DNA of 64,000 bases, from positions 124,001 to 188,000 of the forward strand of contig JAEZKP010000047.1 of assembly GCA_023436145.1 (NCBI GenBank), in the 5' to 3' direction. The position numbers were made by a program, and so were the translations under genes. This stretch comes from Fibrobacterota bacterium (GTDB taxonomy: Bacteria > Fibrobacterota > Chitinivibrionia > Chitinivibrionales > Chitinispirillaceae). Of this stretch, positions 44,455 to 55,098 are shown in pieces. The notes below the pieces were generated by a model that was not told the DNA's origin, searched no databases, and was given only the letters and a program-made list of their open reading frames with translations. Every line of letters starts with the position of its first letter. The stretch's first letter is position 1.

Positions 44455-45922
44455 TGCTCATATTTCCCCGGATATAATTGGTGGCAGTGATAAGACGTCT
44501 GATAACGGTTTCTTTACCCAGAGTTTCTAAAAGTTCAAAGAGTCCGGGTCCAAAACTTACTCCGCTTACCGCCAGACGGGTTGGGTGGATCAGTTTTCCG
44601 GAGGCTACATTTAACTTTTCAGAGATCTCATGGTATTTCATCTCCATATTCTGGCATGTAAAAGGCTCCAGAGAGGAGAGTGCATTTTCAATTGTGGTAA
44701 GGATATCTGCAGTATCAGCTGAAAAGTATTTCTTCTGGGCTTTCTCATCATAGCATACCGGATCTTTAAAGAAGTAGACAGAGCTTTCAGTCATATCGGT
44801 AAGCCTTTTTGATCTTACTTTCATCAGGTCAATAACCCGGAGTATATAAGGATCGTTATCTGGAGTTTGGGAATCGACCCAGCCTTTTTCCTTGAAAACG
44901 GGCATGATTTCTGGTACCAGAGAATCAGAAGAGCGTTCTGCAAGATAAAGACCATTCATCCATTCCAGTTTTTTTTCATCAAAAACGGAGGCTTTGGGGG
45001 AGACCTGCTCCAACGAGAAACTCCCGATCAGTTCATTCAGGGACATTTTTTCCCTGGAGTCACCGGGAGCCCAGCCCAGTAAAGCCAGGAAGTTAAAGAG
45101 AGCTTCAGGAAGAAATCCCGCCCGCTTATAGTCCATGACCGAAGCAGCACCTTTTCGTTTTGAGAGTTTGCCACCATCAGGAGAGAGGATAACCGGAAGA
45201 TGAGCGAATACCGGCGGAGTCCATCCAAATGCCTCATAGATAAGTACATGTCTGGGGGTGGAAGCGATCCATTCATCCCCTCGCAGTACATGAGTGATCT
45301 CCATCAGGTGATCATCGGCTACAGAAGCCATATGGTAGGTGGGGAATCCATCGGTTTTAATAAGCACCAGATCATCCAGTATATCGCTGCTGTATTCGAT
45401 CATTCCCCGGATTTTGTCCTCAAAGATAACTGTTCTGCCATGAGGTACTTTAAAACGAATAACATAGGGAGTTCCGGCAGCCAGGTTTTCTTTTATCTGC
45501 TCTTCAGAGAGATTTCTGCAGCAGCGATCATACCCTACAACCTGCTTGGTTTTTTCCTGTTCAGTACGCAGTTGTGCCAGTCTTTCAGGGGTACAGAAAC
45601 AACGGTAGGCATGGCCGGTTTCCAAGAGCTTATCAGCATAACTTCTATATTTTTCAATGCGTTGCGATTGTACGTATGGACCATGCTCACCACCAGCCTC
45701 CGGTCCTTCATCCCAATTTAGTCCAAGCCATCTCAGGCTGTCATAAATCTCATCCAGAGCCCCCTGCACAAAGCGGCTCTGGTCAGTGTCTTCGATTCTT
45801 AGGATGAATGTTCCATTATGCCGTCGGGCAAAAAGATAATTGAACAGAGCGCTTCTGGCTCCACCCACATGGAGGTAGCCGGTAGGAGAAGGTGCAAAGC
45901 GCACACGTACTTTATTATTCAT
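44447..45922 (-). CDS. gltX: Glutamyl-tRNA synthetase
   Basis: Class I synthetase of 491 aa. Signature PSPTGYLHVGGARSALFN, IEDTDQSR, the Zn-like region (RCFCTPERL...CCRNLS), the catalytic DEWIASTPRHVLIYEAFGW and the KMSKS loop KLSKRKGAASV. First gene of gltX-dabb-glnS. With glnS nearby, GltX is probably the discriminating form. Start ATG 45922 faces the kinase gene across about 260 bases. Confidence 0.96.
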   Translation of the reverse strand: MNNKVRVRFAPSPTGYLHVGGARSALFNYLFARRHNGTFILRIEDTDQSRFVQGALDEIYDSLRWLGLNWDEGPEAGGEHGPYVQSQRIEKYRSYADKLLETGHAYRCFCTPERLAQLRTEQEKTKQVVGYDRCCRNLSEEQIKENLAAGTPYVIRFKVPHGRTVIFEDKIRGMIEYSSDILDDLVLIKTDGFPTYHMASVADDHLMEITHVLRGDEWIASTPRHVLIYEAFGWTPPVFAHLPVILSPDGGKLSKRKGAASVMDYKRAGFLPEALFNFLALLGWAPGDSREKMSLNELIGSFSLEQVSPKASVFDEKKLEWMNGLYLAERSSDSLVPEIMPVFKEKGWVDSQTPDNDPYILRVIDLMKVRSKRLTDMTESSVYFFKDPVCYDEKAQKKYFSADTADILTTIENALSSLEPFTCQNMEMKYHEISEKLNVASGKLIHPTRLAVSGVSFGPGLFELLETLGKETVIRRLITATNYIRGNMSND

Positions 45923-46185
45923 AAGAAGTTTTCCCTTTTCCGGAAAATAGTGTAAATTAAATAGAAAATAAGTTTTTTAAATCAGTTGCGGCTGATATTT
46001 TAAGTGAATGTTTAACTCTATTACTTTTTTAATCTCAATTTTATATTTTAGACACTAAGTATAAGTATCTGCTGCAATAAGGATGTCTTTTCTCGACAAC
46101 CTGATGTATTCAACTTATTTTAACTGGATAGACAGAACTTTGTGTTTGTTATCCCGAATACAGCTATCTTATTATAGAGGTAACT

Positions 46186-48114
46186 ATGGAATCTGCTCCG
46201 GGTCATTTTCTGAAACGTACCCTGGGCCGCATTACGGCGCGCATATTGCAGGAAACAACCAACAGGCAGTCCCAACGGGAAAGAGAAGATATGCAAACTG
46301 CGGAAATTGAAACCTCCGGTCTTCAGGAAAAGTCATCCGGCATAAAACCACCGGTACTTCCAGATGGAAAACAACCAATACCTTTGGGTTCAGGTATTAT
46401 AACAGGAGTATTAGGTGAGGGTGGAACTGCAGTACTATACGAAATAAGTAACAAACAGTTAGGCATTCAAAGAGCAGTCAAACTGCTCAAACCTACAAAT
46501 ACCCGGGCAAGTTACGATCATTTTCTTAAAGAGTTCAGTATCGGAGTTCAGCTCAATCATCCAAATATCGCTATCGTTCACAGTCTTGGGCAGTGGCAGA
46601 AGCTTCCATTCATAGAAATGGAAAAAATAAGCGGCTATACCCTTAATGAGATTGTCTCTCAATTCGGGCCGCTTCCTCTTGGTTTATGCACTGCAATAGG
46701 AATAATGATCTGTAAAGCCCTGGAATATCTTCACACCTGCAGGTTTCAGCTGGACAAGATCGAACAGAAAGGTCTTCTTCATCTCGATCTAAAGCCATCA
46801 AACATAATTCTATCCAGTTCAGGAACACTGAAAATAATGGATTTCGGGCTGGCCACGCCGTTAATTGATGCACAGAACGGCAAATTTTTAACAAAAGTGG
46901 GATCACCGCAATACAGCCCCCCTGAACTTCTTCTTGGCAAAGGCAATCCAGATGAGCGTTCAGATCTTTTCTCCTTAGGCTGTCTCTTATATGAGCTGGC
47001 ATCCGGCTCAAAGGTATTTCCAGGTACTATCCCCGAAGAAGTAATGCAGCTTCGTCAGGAAAATACTCATACCAACCTGAAAAAAGCCCTCAGAACACTG
47101 CCTCAACCTTTTATTGAGCTTATCGAACAATGCCTCAGTTTTGAGAAAGAAGCAAGACCATCCGATGCACTGAGTATCAGAAGACAACTGGAAGCATTCC
47201 ATAACAAACAGACTACCTTAACCCCCGAGAGTGCAATCCAGCTTTATGTAAATCAGCGCAAGCATAATGAACCATTTGTGCTCCCCCGCCCTACAATTCT
47301 GACTCATACGGTGCTGCTCTACGCCAGCGGCCTGGTAGTAGCATTACTTGCAGCAATACTTCTTATAAGCAACTCCGCCGGAAGTAAAAACAACGACTTT
47401 TCCACCACTCTTATAAACAAAGTCAGCCCCATACTCCCTTCCGGAGCATTCAAAGACTGGCTGGTTTCCCATAAATCCGCCTCGATTCTGCCATCTGCTA
47501 CCCCCTGGAAAAAAACCAGAACTCAGGGAACCGATGCAGATATAAACAAACTCAGTACTGCACCCTCTCAATTTTATGCACCAGAAATAAGCAGTGATCA
47601 GGCAGACCTGATGAACCGCTTACGTAAAGAATGGGTTGGCCGTAACTACGATGAAATACTCAAACTCATTGAGAATCTGCCACCGGATCTGGCTGAATCA
47701 AAAGAAGTATTTCTGTATAAACTCAGGGCACTGGGAAGAAGTGGCGATGAGCTGGGACAACTTTTAATGTCCAAAGAAGTAGCAGATGGTGAATTTTATT
47801 TTCATAAAGCCAGATACCTCTTCGGAAGGAAAGAATATGCAAATGCACTGGACAATCTTTTCAATGCAGAATCTTACCCTTCCGAATTTCTCGATAAAAG
47901 AATACTGGGACGGGAAGTACAGTTATACCGGTCCAGAAGTCTGACAGCCATGTTCAGAAACGACCCCACTTCAGAGAATCTGAAAGTGGCACTTCAGTCG
48001 TGGGAACGGCTTATTGAACTGACCAGTTCGCATCCGGAAAGCATGCACAACCGGGAAGCTTCCCGTGAAAAGCAGAATCTGCTGGCAGAAGCATCCTGGA
48101 GAGGTATCGAGTAA
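46186..48114 (+). CDS. Transmembrane Ser/Thr protein kinase, non-RD
   Basis: 642 aa; ATG 46186 has GAGGTAAC directly before. Cytoplasmic kinase domain at about 65-345: glycine loop GEGGTAVLYE, VAIK-type AVKLLK, catalytic HLDLKPSN (H199; Leu replaces the usual Arg, so non-RD), DFG (219-221), SPPE and DLFSLGCLLYELASG. One membrane helix at about 384-404 (LLYASGLVVALLAAILLIS). The C-terminal part (about 470-642) is helical and TPR-like (REVQLYRSRSLTAMF...) and lies outside the inner membrane if the topology is standard. Kinases of this plan sense envelope signals. It is convergent with copA (11 bases between ends). Confidence 0.92.
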   Translation: MESAPGHFLKRTLGRITARILQETTNRQSQREREDMQTAEIETSGLQEKSSGIKPPVLPDGKQPIPLGSGIITGVLGEGGTAVLYEISNKQLGIQRAVKLLKPTNTRASYDHFLKEFSIGVQLNHPNIAIVHSLGQWQKLPFIEMEKISGYTLNEIVSQFGPLPLGLCTAIGIMICKALEYLHTCRFQLDKIEQKGLLHLDLKPSNIILSSSGTLKIMDFGLATPLIDAQNGKFLTKVGSPQYSPPELLLGKGNPDERSDLFSLGCLLYELASGSKVFPGTIPEEVMQLRQENTHTNLKKALRTLPQPFIELIEQCLSFEKEARPSDALSIRRQLEAFHNKQTTLTPESAIQLYVNQRKHNEPFVLPRPTILTHTVLLYASGLVVALLAAILLISNSAGSKNNDFSTTLINKVSPILPSGAFKDWLVSHKSASILPSATPWKKTRTQGTDADINKLSTAPSQFYAPEISSDQADLMNRLRKEWVGRNYDEILKLIENLPPDLAESKEVFLYKLRALGRSGDELGQLLMSKEVADGEFYFHKARYLFGRKEYANALDNLFNAESYPSEFLDKRILGREVQLYRSRSLTAMFRNDPTSENLKVALQSWERLIELTSSHPESMHNREASREKQNLLAEASWRGIE

Positions 48115-48125
48115 TCCAACTGGCT

Positions 48126-50543
48126 TCACCTCAAGGCGGGTGGAGTATATTTCTTAAGCAATAGCGAAAGAGTTACTACGGTTACAGAACTCATTGCCAT
48201 TGCAAAACCAGCCAGTTCGGGTCTGAAGCTTATTCCCCATATCGGATAAAGCATACCCGCAGCCAGGGGAATAAGTGCTGCATTGTAGGCAAAAGCCCAG
48301 AAGAGGTTCCATTTTATTCTTCTCATCATTTTTCTGCCCAATTGTATTGCGGCTACGGCATCTATTGGTTCGTTTTTCATCAGAACGATCTGGCCGCTTT
48401 CTACTGCCACATCAGTGCCACTGCCCAGGGCAATACCTACATCAGCCTGAGCCAATGCCGGAGCATCATTGACTCCATCACCGACAAATGCCACAACCGC
48501 CCCCTCAGACTGCAGCCGTTTTACCTCTGCAGCTTTTTCCTGTGGAAGCACCTCAGCCAAAACCCTGGTAATTCCAGCCTGAGAGGCAATGGCACTGGCG
48601 GTTCGCTGATTATCACCAGTAATCATCACCACATCGATACCCATGTTTTTAAGCTCATTAACAGCTTTTAGCGAAGAACCCTTCAGCGGGTCGGCGATAC
48701 CGATTATCCCCAGCATTTTTGCATTGTCAGATATCAGTATAACCGTCCTGCCCTGCTTTTCCAGATTGGTTATTCTTTCATCGGCATCAGAAAAATCGAT
48801 ACCATTTTCGGTTAAAAATGACCTGTTCCCAATAAGAATTTTCTTTCCCTGTACAAACGCCTGCACTCCCCTTCCTTCAACATTCAGAAAGCCACTGGCC
48901 TCACCTGGGATTATTCCTGCATTCTCTGCTTCAGTAAGGATGGCTTCCCCGAGAGGATGTCCGGAATTCTTCTCCACAGATGCAGCATAAAACAGCAGTT
49001 CATTATCCGTTATTCCAGATGCGGAGATATCTGTAACTACCGGGTGTCCGGCAGTCAACGTACCTGTTTTATCAAAAATCAGAAGTGATACTTTGCGGGC
49101 AAGTTCAAGTGCCTCTCCGTTTTTTATCAGGATTCCCAGCTCGGCACCTCTTCCTATGCCCACAGTCACAGCCGTAGGTGATGCCAGGCCCAGAGCACAG
49201 GGGCAGGCAATCACCAGAACCGCCACGAAGGTGGTAAATGCAAAGAGCAGCGACGCTTTACCGATAAAAAACCAGCCTAAAAAGGAAATTAATGCAACCG
49301 TCAACACAAAAGGAATAAAGTATTCTACGGCTTTGTCTGCGATTTTCTGAACCGGAGGCCTGCAACCTTGAGCCTCCCGGACCAGTTTTATTATCTGAGC
49401 AAGAACAGTATCCTTTCCCACCCGCTCTGCTTTAAACTTAAGAGCCCCATTACGGTTAATTGTACCTCCAACAAGCTTATCACCTGTTTTTTTAGCCACA
49501 GGAATCGACTCCCCGGTTATCATTGATTCATCCACTGTGCTTTCACCATCAGTGACAGTTCCATCAACCGGAATCTTCTCACCGGGTCTTACTACAATCA
49601 GATCCCCTTTGACCAATGATTCAGACGGAATCTCTATGTATTGATCGTCACGAATGACAGTCGCAGTATTGGGCTGCAAACCGATCAGTTTTTTGATGGA
49701 CTCGGAGGTCTTTCCGCGAGCCCGGGCTTCCAGAAAACGTCCCAGAGTAAGAAATCCTGCCAGCATGATAGCGGTTTCATAGAACATGAATTGATGAGAA
49801 AATATGATCCCGAATGTAGCAAGGACACTGGCTGAAAATGCGGTGAAAATTCCCAGAGCATACATGACATCCATGGTCAGAGAATGGTTTTTCAGAGCAG
49901 AAAAGGCAGCTTTAAAGATTGGAGAAGCAACGAATAAAAAGACCGGAGCAGAAACCAGCAACATTATAAATGGAGTGTAACGAAAGTGCATTACCGGCAG
50001 ATACATGGCAATCATCATCGGAATACTTACAGAAAATGCTGCAATCATTCGATATAATCTGCCCTTCTGCTCTTTCTCCTTTAATTTTTCAATTTCATCT
50101 GCTCCGTACTCATCGATAATCCCCCTGTATTCAAAACCTGCTTCAGTGACAGCGCGGTTGAGTTCTGTGGAATTAACCATCCTGGTTGCCAGAGTGATCA
50201 GTGCGCTTTCAGTTGCAGGATTCACCGATGCATCGATCACTCCCTCAATACTGCACAGAGCATCTTTTACTTTTGAAGCGCAGGAGGCACAATGCATCCC
50301 TCCAATGGTGATGGTTATTTTCTGTTCAGGAATTTTGAAACCGGTTTCACGAATCAGCTGTTTCAATTCTTCAACCGAAATTATTGAACAGTCAAATTCG
50401 ACAGATGCAGTTTCAGTTCCAAAATTCACCACTGCAGAAGTCACGCCTTTTTTTGAAGAGAGCGCTTTATGCACTGTATTAGCACAACTGGCGCAGTGCA
50501 TACCTGAAACGGTTATATCGATTTTTCTGGTTTGTGAGTTCAT
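48126..50543 (-). CDS. copA: Copper-translocating P1B-type ATPase
   Basis: 805 aa. Two N-terminal HMA metal-binding domains, each with GMHCASC (about 14-20 and 84-90), then eight membrane helices, the ion-path motif ACPCALGLASPT, phosphorylation site DKTGTLTAG, HP-type loop SGHPLGEA, and TGDN plus GDGVNDAPALAQADVG. Exports Cu+ from the cytoplasm. AAGGTGG precedes ATG 50543. No copper regulator is adjacent. Confidence 0.95.
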   Translation of the reverse strand: MNSQTRKIDITVSGMHCASCANTVHKALSSKKGVTSAVVNFGTETASVEFDCSIISVEELKQLIRETGFKIPEQKITITIGGMHCASCASKVKDALCSIEGVIDASVNPATESALITLATRMVNSTELNRAVTEAGFEYRGIIDEYGADEIEKLKEKEQKGRLYRMIAAFSVSIPMMIAMYLPVMHFRYTPFIMLLVSAPVFLFVASPIFKAAFSALKNHSLTMDVMYALGIFTAFSASVLATFGIIFSHQFMFYETAIMLAGFLTLGRFLEARARGKTSESIKKLIGLQPNTATVIRDDQYIEIPSESLVKGDLIVVRPGEKIPVDGTVTDGESTVDESMITGESIPVAKKTGDKLVGGTINRNGALKFKAERVGKDTVLAQIIKLVREAQGCRPPVQKIADKAVEYFIPFVLTVALISFLGWFFIGKASLLFAFTTFVAVLVIACPCALGLASPTAVTVGIGRGAELGILIKNGEALELARKVSLLIFDKTGTLTAGHPVVTDISASGITDNELLFYAASVEKNSGHPLGEAILTEAENAGIIPGEASGFLNVEGRGVQAFVQGKKILIGNRSFLTENGIDFSDADERITNLEKQGRTVILISDNAKMLGIIGIADPLKGSSLKAVNELKNMGIDVVMITGDNQRTASAIASQAGITRVLAEVLPQEKAAEVKRLQSEGAVVAFVGDGVNDAPALAQADVGIALGSGTDVAVESGQIVLMKNEPIDAVAAIQLGRKMMRRIKWNLFWAFAYNAALIPLAAGMLYPIWGISFRPELAGFAMAMSSVTVVTLSLLLKKYTPPALR

Positions 50544-50657
50544 CAGCCACCTTCTTTATTGCATCTCCGTATAGAGGATTTCGTTCTGCAGAAAGATAAT
50601 ATTTCCGGCTCACAGGTAAGCTATTCATTTGAGGAGGCAGAAAGTAGTTCCTGGCAA

Positions 50658-51956
50658 TCAACACTGGGAAGAAGAACAGCTCAAGGTGTTCTGCTGAAGA
50701 TTGATTTTTCTATGAAGTATGATAAGAGCTGCCAGGAGAACAAGTGCTGAAAAAGTATAGTTGGAATTCATTTTTAAGAAAACAGCTATGGCCGACTTGG
50801 ATGCTAAGTAAGGAATTCCTATCAAAATGATATAAGTTGTAAAAAGATACTTCACCGGAGCAGTAACATCCTGTGGTATTTTCCGTAAGCAGTAATAAAC
50901 TGAGGCGGTTGCCGGCAATAAAAGCACCCAGTAATGTCTCCAGGCGATAGGAGGGAAAAGCATCATCATTATACATACAGCAGAGAATTCTATAAATCCG
51001 GAAACAGATGATTTTCTATAGGGAGATCTCAGTAAAAAAGAAAATACGGTTATGGAAATTGCAATAATAGAGGAGTAATTTGCAGTTTTGATGATAACGG
51101 ATGCAGGTTCTGTGATATGAAGCTGATGAGCCAGTAAACGCTCCCAGAAGGCATAGAGAGACTGGTTGTTCCAGGATTGATATCCAATAATAAATGGCTT
51201 TAAAAAACTTATAGAGATCCATTCCATCATCAGATTGCAGTATCCCTCAAAGCCGTAAAATAAAACAGGTAAGATGGTAAACCCGATCCCCCATAAAATG
51301 GTGGAACCAGCGACTTTCCACTGTTTTCGTAAAAGAAAGTAGATAAGAAAGAGACCCGGATATGCTTTTATCGCAGCAGCAAGCCCGAAGAAAAAACCGG
51401 CACTCCAGTCCTTTTCTTTGGTGTGAAGGTAATACCCGGCAATTGCCAGAAACAGTACAAGCATGTTAATCTGCAGCATAAAAAAGTTATACACAAAACC
51501 GGGTAAAATAAGGAAAAAAGGTACAAAAATCAGATCAGAGGTAAAATCAAAACCGCTATTATCCGGAAAGAAAGATGCTTTCTTTTTATAAAGAAGTAAT
51601 GAAATTATCTGCATAGTAGCTATGAAGGAAATAAAATTTACAAGATACCATAGCTCTTTTGTTACAGGTAATCCAAGCAGATTTTGGGATATTGCGAGTG
51701 GAATTGAAAAAAAAGAGAAGAAAGGAGGCCAGGTATTGTTTTTCCCGGGTGCGGAGATCCTATAGAGGTTCTCAAGATTCAAGGCATCCTTACCAGCGCT
51801 GATGTAACCGTTTATATCGTGCCCTCTGTTTTGTTTATGAAAATATACAGCTACATCGGGTAGCACTACACCAGCAAGTACAACGAAAAAAAACACTTTT
51901 CGGAATTTTTTAAAGAAACGGGCAACTCCTAATTTTATTATGGATAATGATATCAT
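50658..51956 (-). CDS. GT87/DUF2029 polyprenol-phosphate-sugar glycosyltransferase
   Basis: Integral membrane protein of 432 aa with about ten helices. Family features: a GHDINGYISAGKDALNLENLY block after the first helix, NTWPPFFSFFSIPL, a loop DWSAGFFFGLAAAIKAYPGLFLIYFLL and PIAWRHYWVLLLP. GT87 enzymes transfer mannose or other sugars from polyprenyl phosphate outside the membrane. It overlaps the GT2 gene upstream by 4 bases (ATGA), so the two are coupled: the GT2 would load the lipid and this enzyme use it. Confidence 0.83.
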   Translation of the reverse strand: MISLSIIKLGVARFFKKFRKVFFFVVLAGVVLPDVAVYFHKQNRGHDINGYISAGKDALNLENLYRISAPGKNNTWPPFFSFFSIPLAISQNLLGLPVTKELWYLVNFISFIATMQIISLLLYKKKASFFPDNSGFDFTSDLIFVPFFLILPGFVYNFFMLQINMLVLFLAIAGYYLHTKEKDWSAGFFFGLAAAIKAYPGLFLIYFLLRKQWKVAGSTILWGIGFTILPVLFYGFEGYCNLMMEWISISFLKPFIIGYQSWNNQSLYAFWERLLAHQLHITEPASVIIKTANYSSIIAISITVFSFLLRSPYRKSSVSGFIEFSAVCIMMMLFPPIAWRHYWVLLLPATASVYYCLRKIPQDVTAPVKYLFTTYIILIGIPYLASKSAIAVFLKMNSNYTFSALVLLAALIILHRKINLQQNTLSCSSSQC

Positions 51957-52669
51957 CGGGGTTTCCGGTTTGGTCTGAGATTATATTTTATTATACATAT
52001 GAAAGCCCGTAGAGCATCTTTCCAACCGATTTTCTTTCCTTCATCATACGTTCTTCCAAAATAGGAAATTCCCACTTCGTAAATGCGAACATTCTTCAGT
52101 TTTGCTACTTTAGCAGTAATTTCAGGTTCAAATCCGAACCGCTTTTCTTCGATGACAATCTGATCCAGGACCGATTTTCTGAAGACCTTGTAACCAGTCT
52201 CCATATCTGTGAGATTGTGATTTGAAAACATATTGGAAAGAAGGGTAAGAGCTTTATTGCCAACAGAGTGCCAGAAATAAAGCACCCGATGGGGCCCGGT
52301 ACTCAAAAACCTGGAACCGTAAACTACATCCGCATGCCCATCCACGAGTGGTTGAAGTAGTGCAGTGTATTCATCTGGATCATATTCAAGATCAGCATCT
52401 TGAATCAAAATAATGTCCCCGGTACAATTGGAGAATCCATGTTGAAGAGCAGCTCCCTTACCACTGTTTTTTTGCAGATGGAAAACCCGGATAACATTAT
52501 CATGCAGACGATCCAGTAATTCAGCAGTACCATCACTGGACCCATCATTAACCACCACTATTTCCCTGGAAGAGATCTCAGAGGGGACTGGAGCATTTAA
52601 TACTCTGCTTATAGTAGTTTCGATGGTCTTTATTTCGTTAAAAACTGGAATGACAATACTAAGCTTCAT
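51953..52669 (-). CDS. GT2 polyprenyl-phosphate sugar transferase (DPM-like)
   Basis: 238 aa from ATG 52669, the start that gives the family opening KLSIVIPVFNEIKTIETTI; a longer frame adds 18 unlike residues. Motifs VVNDGSSDGT, NSGKGAALQHGF, QDADLEYDPDEY, YGSRFLSTG, DMETGYKVFR and FGFEPEITAKVAK match dolichyl-phosphate sugar transferases. No membrane helices. Paired with the GT87 gene. Confidence 0.88.
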   Translation of the reverse strand: MKLSIVIPVFNEIKTIETTISRVLNAPVPSEISSREIVVVNDGSSDGTAELLDRLHDNVIRVFHLQKNSGKGAALQHGFSNCTGDIILIQDADLEYDPDEYTALLQPLVDGHADVVYGSRFLSTGPHRVLYFWHSVGNKALTLLSNMFSNHNLTDMETGYKVFRKSVLDQIVIEEKRFGFEPEITAKVAKLKNVRIYEVGISYFGRTYDEGKKIGWKDALRAFICIIKYNLRPNRKPR

Positions 52670-52914
52670 CGGGAAATAATTACTCCGTATCAAATAGAAT
52701 AAAATAAATGAATGTATAAGCACAGTCCTAAAAAATTTCTATTGTGCCGGATAATTAATGCTTATAACGTATTTAAGCCGTAATTTCTTCTCATTCTATC
52801 ATTAGAGGTATCAGAAAGCGATCAGCATGCTCAGAATTGGCCTATACCTATATTAGTATCCTTAAGTGGTATTAATGTATATTTCCTCCCCAAATAAAAA
52901 ATAGCAGGCCTGAT

Positions 52915-53241
52915 GTGGAAACAATAATTCTTTTACTGGTTTCGAATATATTCATGACTTTCGCCTGGTATGGGCATTTAAAATTTAAGAATACACCACT
53001 GTGGACAGTAATAATTATAAGCTGGTTGATAGCTTTTGTTGAATATTGTTTTCAAGTACCTGCCAACCGGATTGGTCACCGCTATTTCAATGCAGCGCAA
53101 TTAAAAATCATACAGGAAGTTATAACTCTGGTAGTATTTACCCTGTTTTCCATCTTTTATTTACGTGAGCAGTTTCGCTGGAATTACATCATTGGATATT
53201 GCCTTTTAATTGGCGCAGTGTTCTTTTTCTTCAAGAAATAG
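52915..53241 (+). CDS. DUF486 family small membrane protein
   Basis: 108 aa, four helices, starting at GTG 52915 with AGG six bases upstream. The sequence WYGHLKFKNTPLW, SWLIAFVEYCFQVPANRIG and EVITLVVFTLFSIFYL is the DUF486 family, DMT-like. Transport substrate unknown. About 60 bases before ktrB, same strand. Confidence 0.88.
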   Translation: METIILLLVSNIFMTFAWYGHLKFKNTPLWTVIIISWLIAFVEYCFQVPANRIGHRYFNAAQLKIIQEVITLVVFTLFSIFYLREQFRWNYIIGYCLLIGAVFFFFKK

Positions 53242-53297
53242 TTTTTTGAATACCATTTTTACCAGAAATCCGGAAAAACAGTCAATAGAGTATTTAC

Positions 53298-55082
53298 ATG
53301 TCTAAATCACTAACAATAGGAGAACTTGGTGAATACCACTACTGGGCAGAGCCAGTTGTTAAAACCCTCAATCTGATATTGGCTTTTTTCAGCACCATAG
53401 CCATCTCCAGCATTCTTCTTCAACACGGTTTTTACCTTTCAGAGTCCATATCTGCAATCCTAAACCGGGTCGATCTATTAATTGTTCAGTTTTACTTATG
53501 GCAGTTTGTTCTCAAACTATTATGCAGCAGATCAAAGATTTCCTTTTTAAAGCGACACTGGTTTGAAACAGCTCTGGCAGCACTGATATTCTCAGAGATA
53601 GCCATAATTATCCGTCTGTTGGGAATAAATGTGGTCAGTAAATACTTCTTTGACATAAATATAACCGCAGTGACTAAGATTTATGTAGGTATTGCCCAGA
53701 TACTTATTATTCTATCCATAATAACCGAAGGAATACATTACAACACCAAACTGGCGGCCTTGAAGTTTCATCCCTCCCAGATGATGATACTAAGCTTTCT
53801 GGTAGTGATTTTTATCGGGACAGCACTCCTGATGCTCCCCAAAGCCACATCCAGAACCTACTCACTCAATTTCATTGATGCACTTTTTACTGCCACCAGT
53901 GCTACCTGCGTAACCGGGCTCACAGTAATTGACACTGCCAGTGGATTTACTTTAACCGGGAAACTGATAATACTGGGTTTGATGCAGATTGGCGGTCTGG
54001 GGATTATGACTCTTTCAAGTTTTCTTGCTCTATTCTTTGGCCAGGGGATGGGTATCCGAGAAAGAGTAGTACTGCATCAGATGATGAATATTGACAAGAT
54101 AGGAATGATTTCCAAAGCATTGCGCAGCGCAGTAATTTTGACATTAAGCATAGAAGCAGCAGGAGCGTTACTATTGATGTTTTTCTGGGCAGATCAGGGG
54201 TGGTCAACCTATCAGCTTATATTCAATTCAGTATTTCATTCCGTGGCAGCCTTCTGTAATGCCGGATTTTCCACCTTTTCAGACAGCCTCAGCTCCTATC
54301 ATCATGATATCGGAGTTCTTATGACTGTTTCATCACTGGTTATTCTGGGTGGTCTTGGTTTTATAGTGATACTGGACTTGATTGGGGATAAAGTCCGGAT
54401 AAAAAAGACACAACGGCGCTCACGGCTGTCGATTCAAACCAGAATTGCTTTAATAATAAGCGGTCTGCTGTTAGCGGGAGGGTTTGTCCTGCTATATTTG
54501 CTGGATAATAACGAGAATGGATGGAACAGAATGCTGACTGCATTTTTCAATTCAGTTACCGCCCGTTCTTCGGGATTTAATACTGTGGATTTTGCTGCAC
54601 TCAACAATTCATCTATATTGATTATAATGATTCTCATGTTTATCGGTGCGTCTCCAGGATCAACCGGAGGCGGAATCAAGACTACCACCCTGGGGATACT
54701 GTGGGCAAGTATCGGAGCAATTATTACCGGACAAAACCGTATTGTCATTTTTAAGCGAAGAATCCCATTTCTGGTTCTTAACCGGGCTCTGGTTGTTTTT
54801 GCGTTCTCGGTAATGATGGTGGTTATTGGATCATTTCTTCTCAGTGTTACTGAAAAAGCTCCGATAATAGACCTAATTTTCGAATCTGTCTCAGCATTCT
54901 CTACTGTCGGGCTATCCCGTGGACTTACACCATTGTTAACCACAAATGGAAAGTTAATAATTATATTACTGATGTTTATCGGGAGACTTGGAGCGTTAAC
55001 TCTGGCCTTTGCCATTACCGCACCTACCGAACTTCCTCCTGTTAAAGTCGAATATCCTTCTGAAACCGTGATGATCGGTTAG
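53298..55082 (+). CDS. ktrB: Potassium uptake channel subunit KtrB/TrkH-like
   Basis: 594 aa. About 150 residues of extra membrane helices precede the conserved TrkH/KtrB core. The four pore loops with filter glycines are visible: TSATCVTGLTV, AAFCNAGFSTF, ARSSGFNTVDF and SAFSTVGLSRG. It also has the intramembrane gate-like GASPGSTGGGIKT and a C-terminal FIGRLGALT. Works with the RCK subunit encoded 16 bases downstream. Confidence 0.94.
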   Translation: MSKSLTIGELGEYHYWAEPVVKTLNLILAFFSTIAISSILLQHGFYLSESISAILNRVDLLIVQFYLWQFVLKLLCSRSKISFLKRHWFETALAALIFSEIAIIIRLLGINVVSKYFFDINITAVTKIYVGIAQILIILSIITEGIHYNTKLAALKFHPSQMMILSFLVVIFIGTALLMLPKATSRTYSLNFIDALFTATSATCVTGLTVIDTASGFTLTGKLIILGLMQIGGLGIMTLSSFLALFFGQGMGIRERVVLHQMMNIDKIGMISKALRSAVILTLSIEAAGALLLMFFWADQGWSTYQLIFNSVFHSVAAFCNAGFSTFSDSLSSYHHDIGVLMTVSSLVILGGLGFIVILDLIGDKVRIKKTQRRSRLSIQTRIALIISGLLLAGGFVLLYLLDNNENGWNRMLTAFFNSVTARSSGFNTVDFAALNNSSILIIMILMFIGASPGSTGGGIKTTTLGILWASIGAIITGQNRIVIFKRRIPFLVLNRALVVFAFSVMMVVIGSFLLSVTEKAPIIDLIFESVSAFSTVGLSRGLTPLLTTNGKLIIILLMFIGRLGALTLAFAITAPTELPPVKVEYPSETVMIG

Positions 55083-55098
55083 AAACAGGATTTCTCAA

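Noticed and set aside
46146..46175. TTGTTA-18-TATTAT as promoter of the Ser/Thr kinase gene
   Set aside because: It would start the transcript at or after the ribosome binding site.
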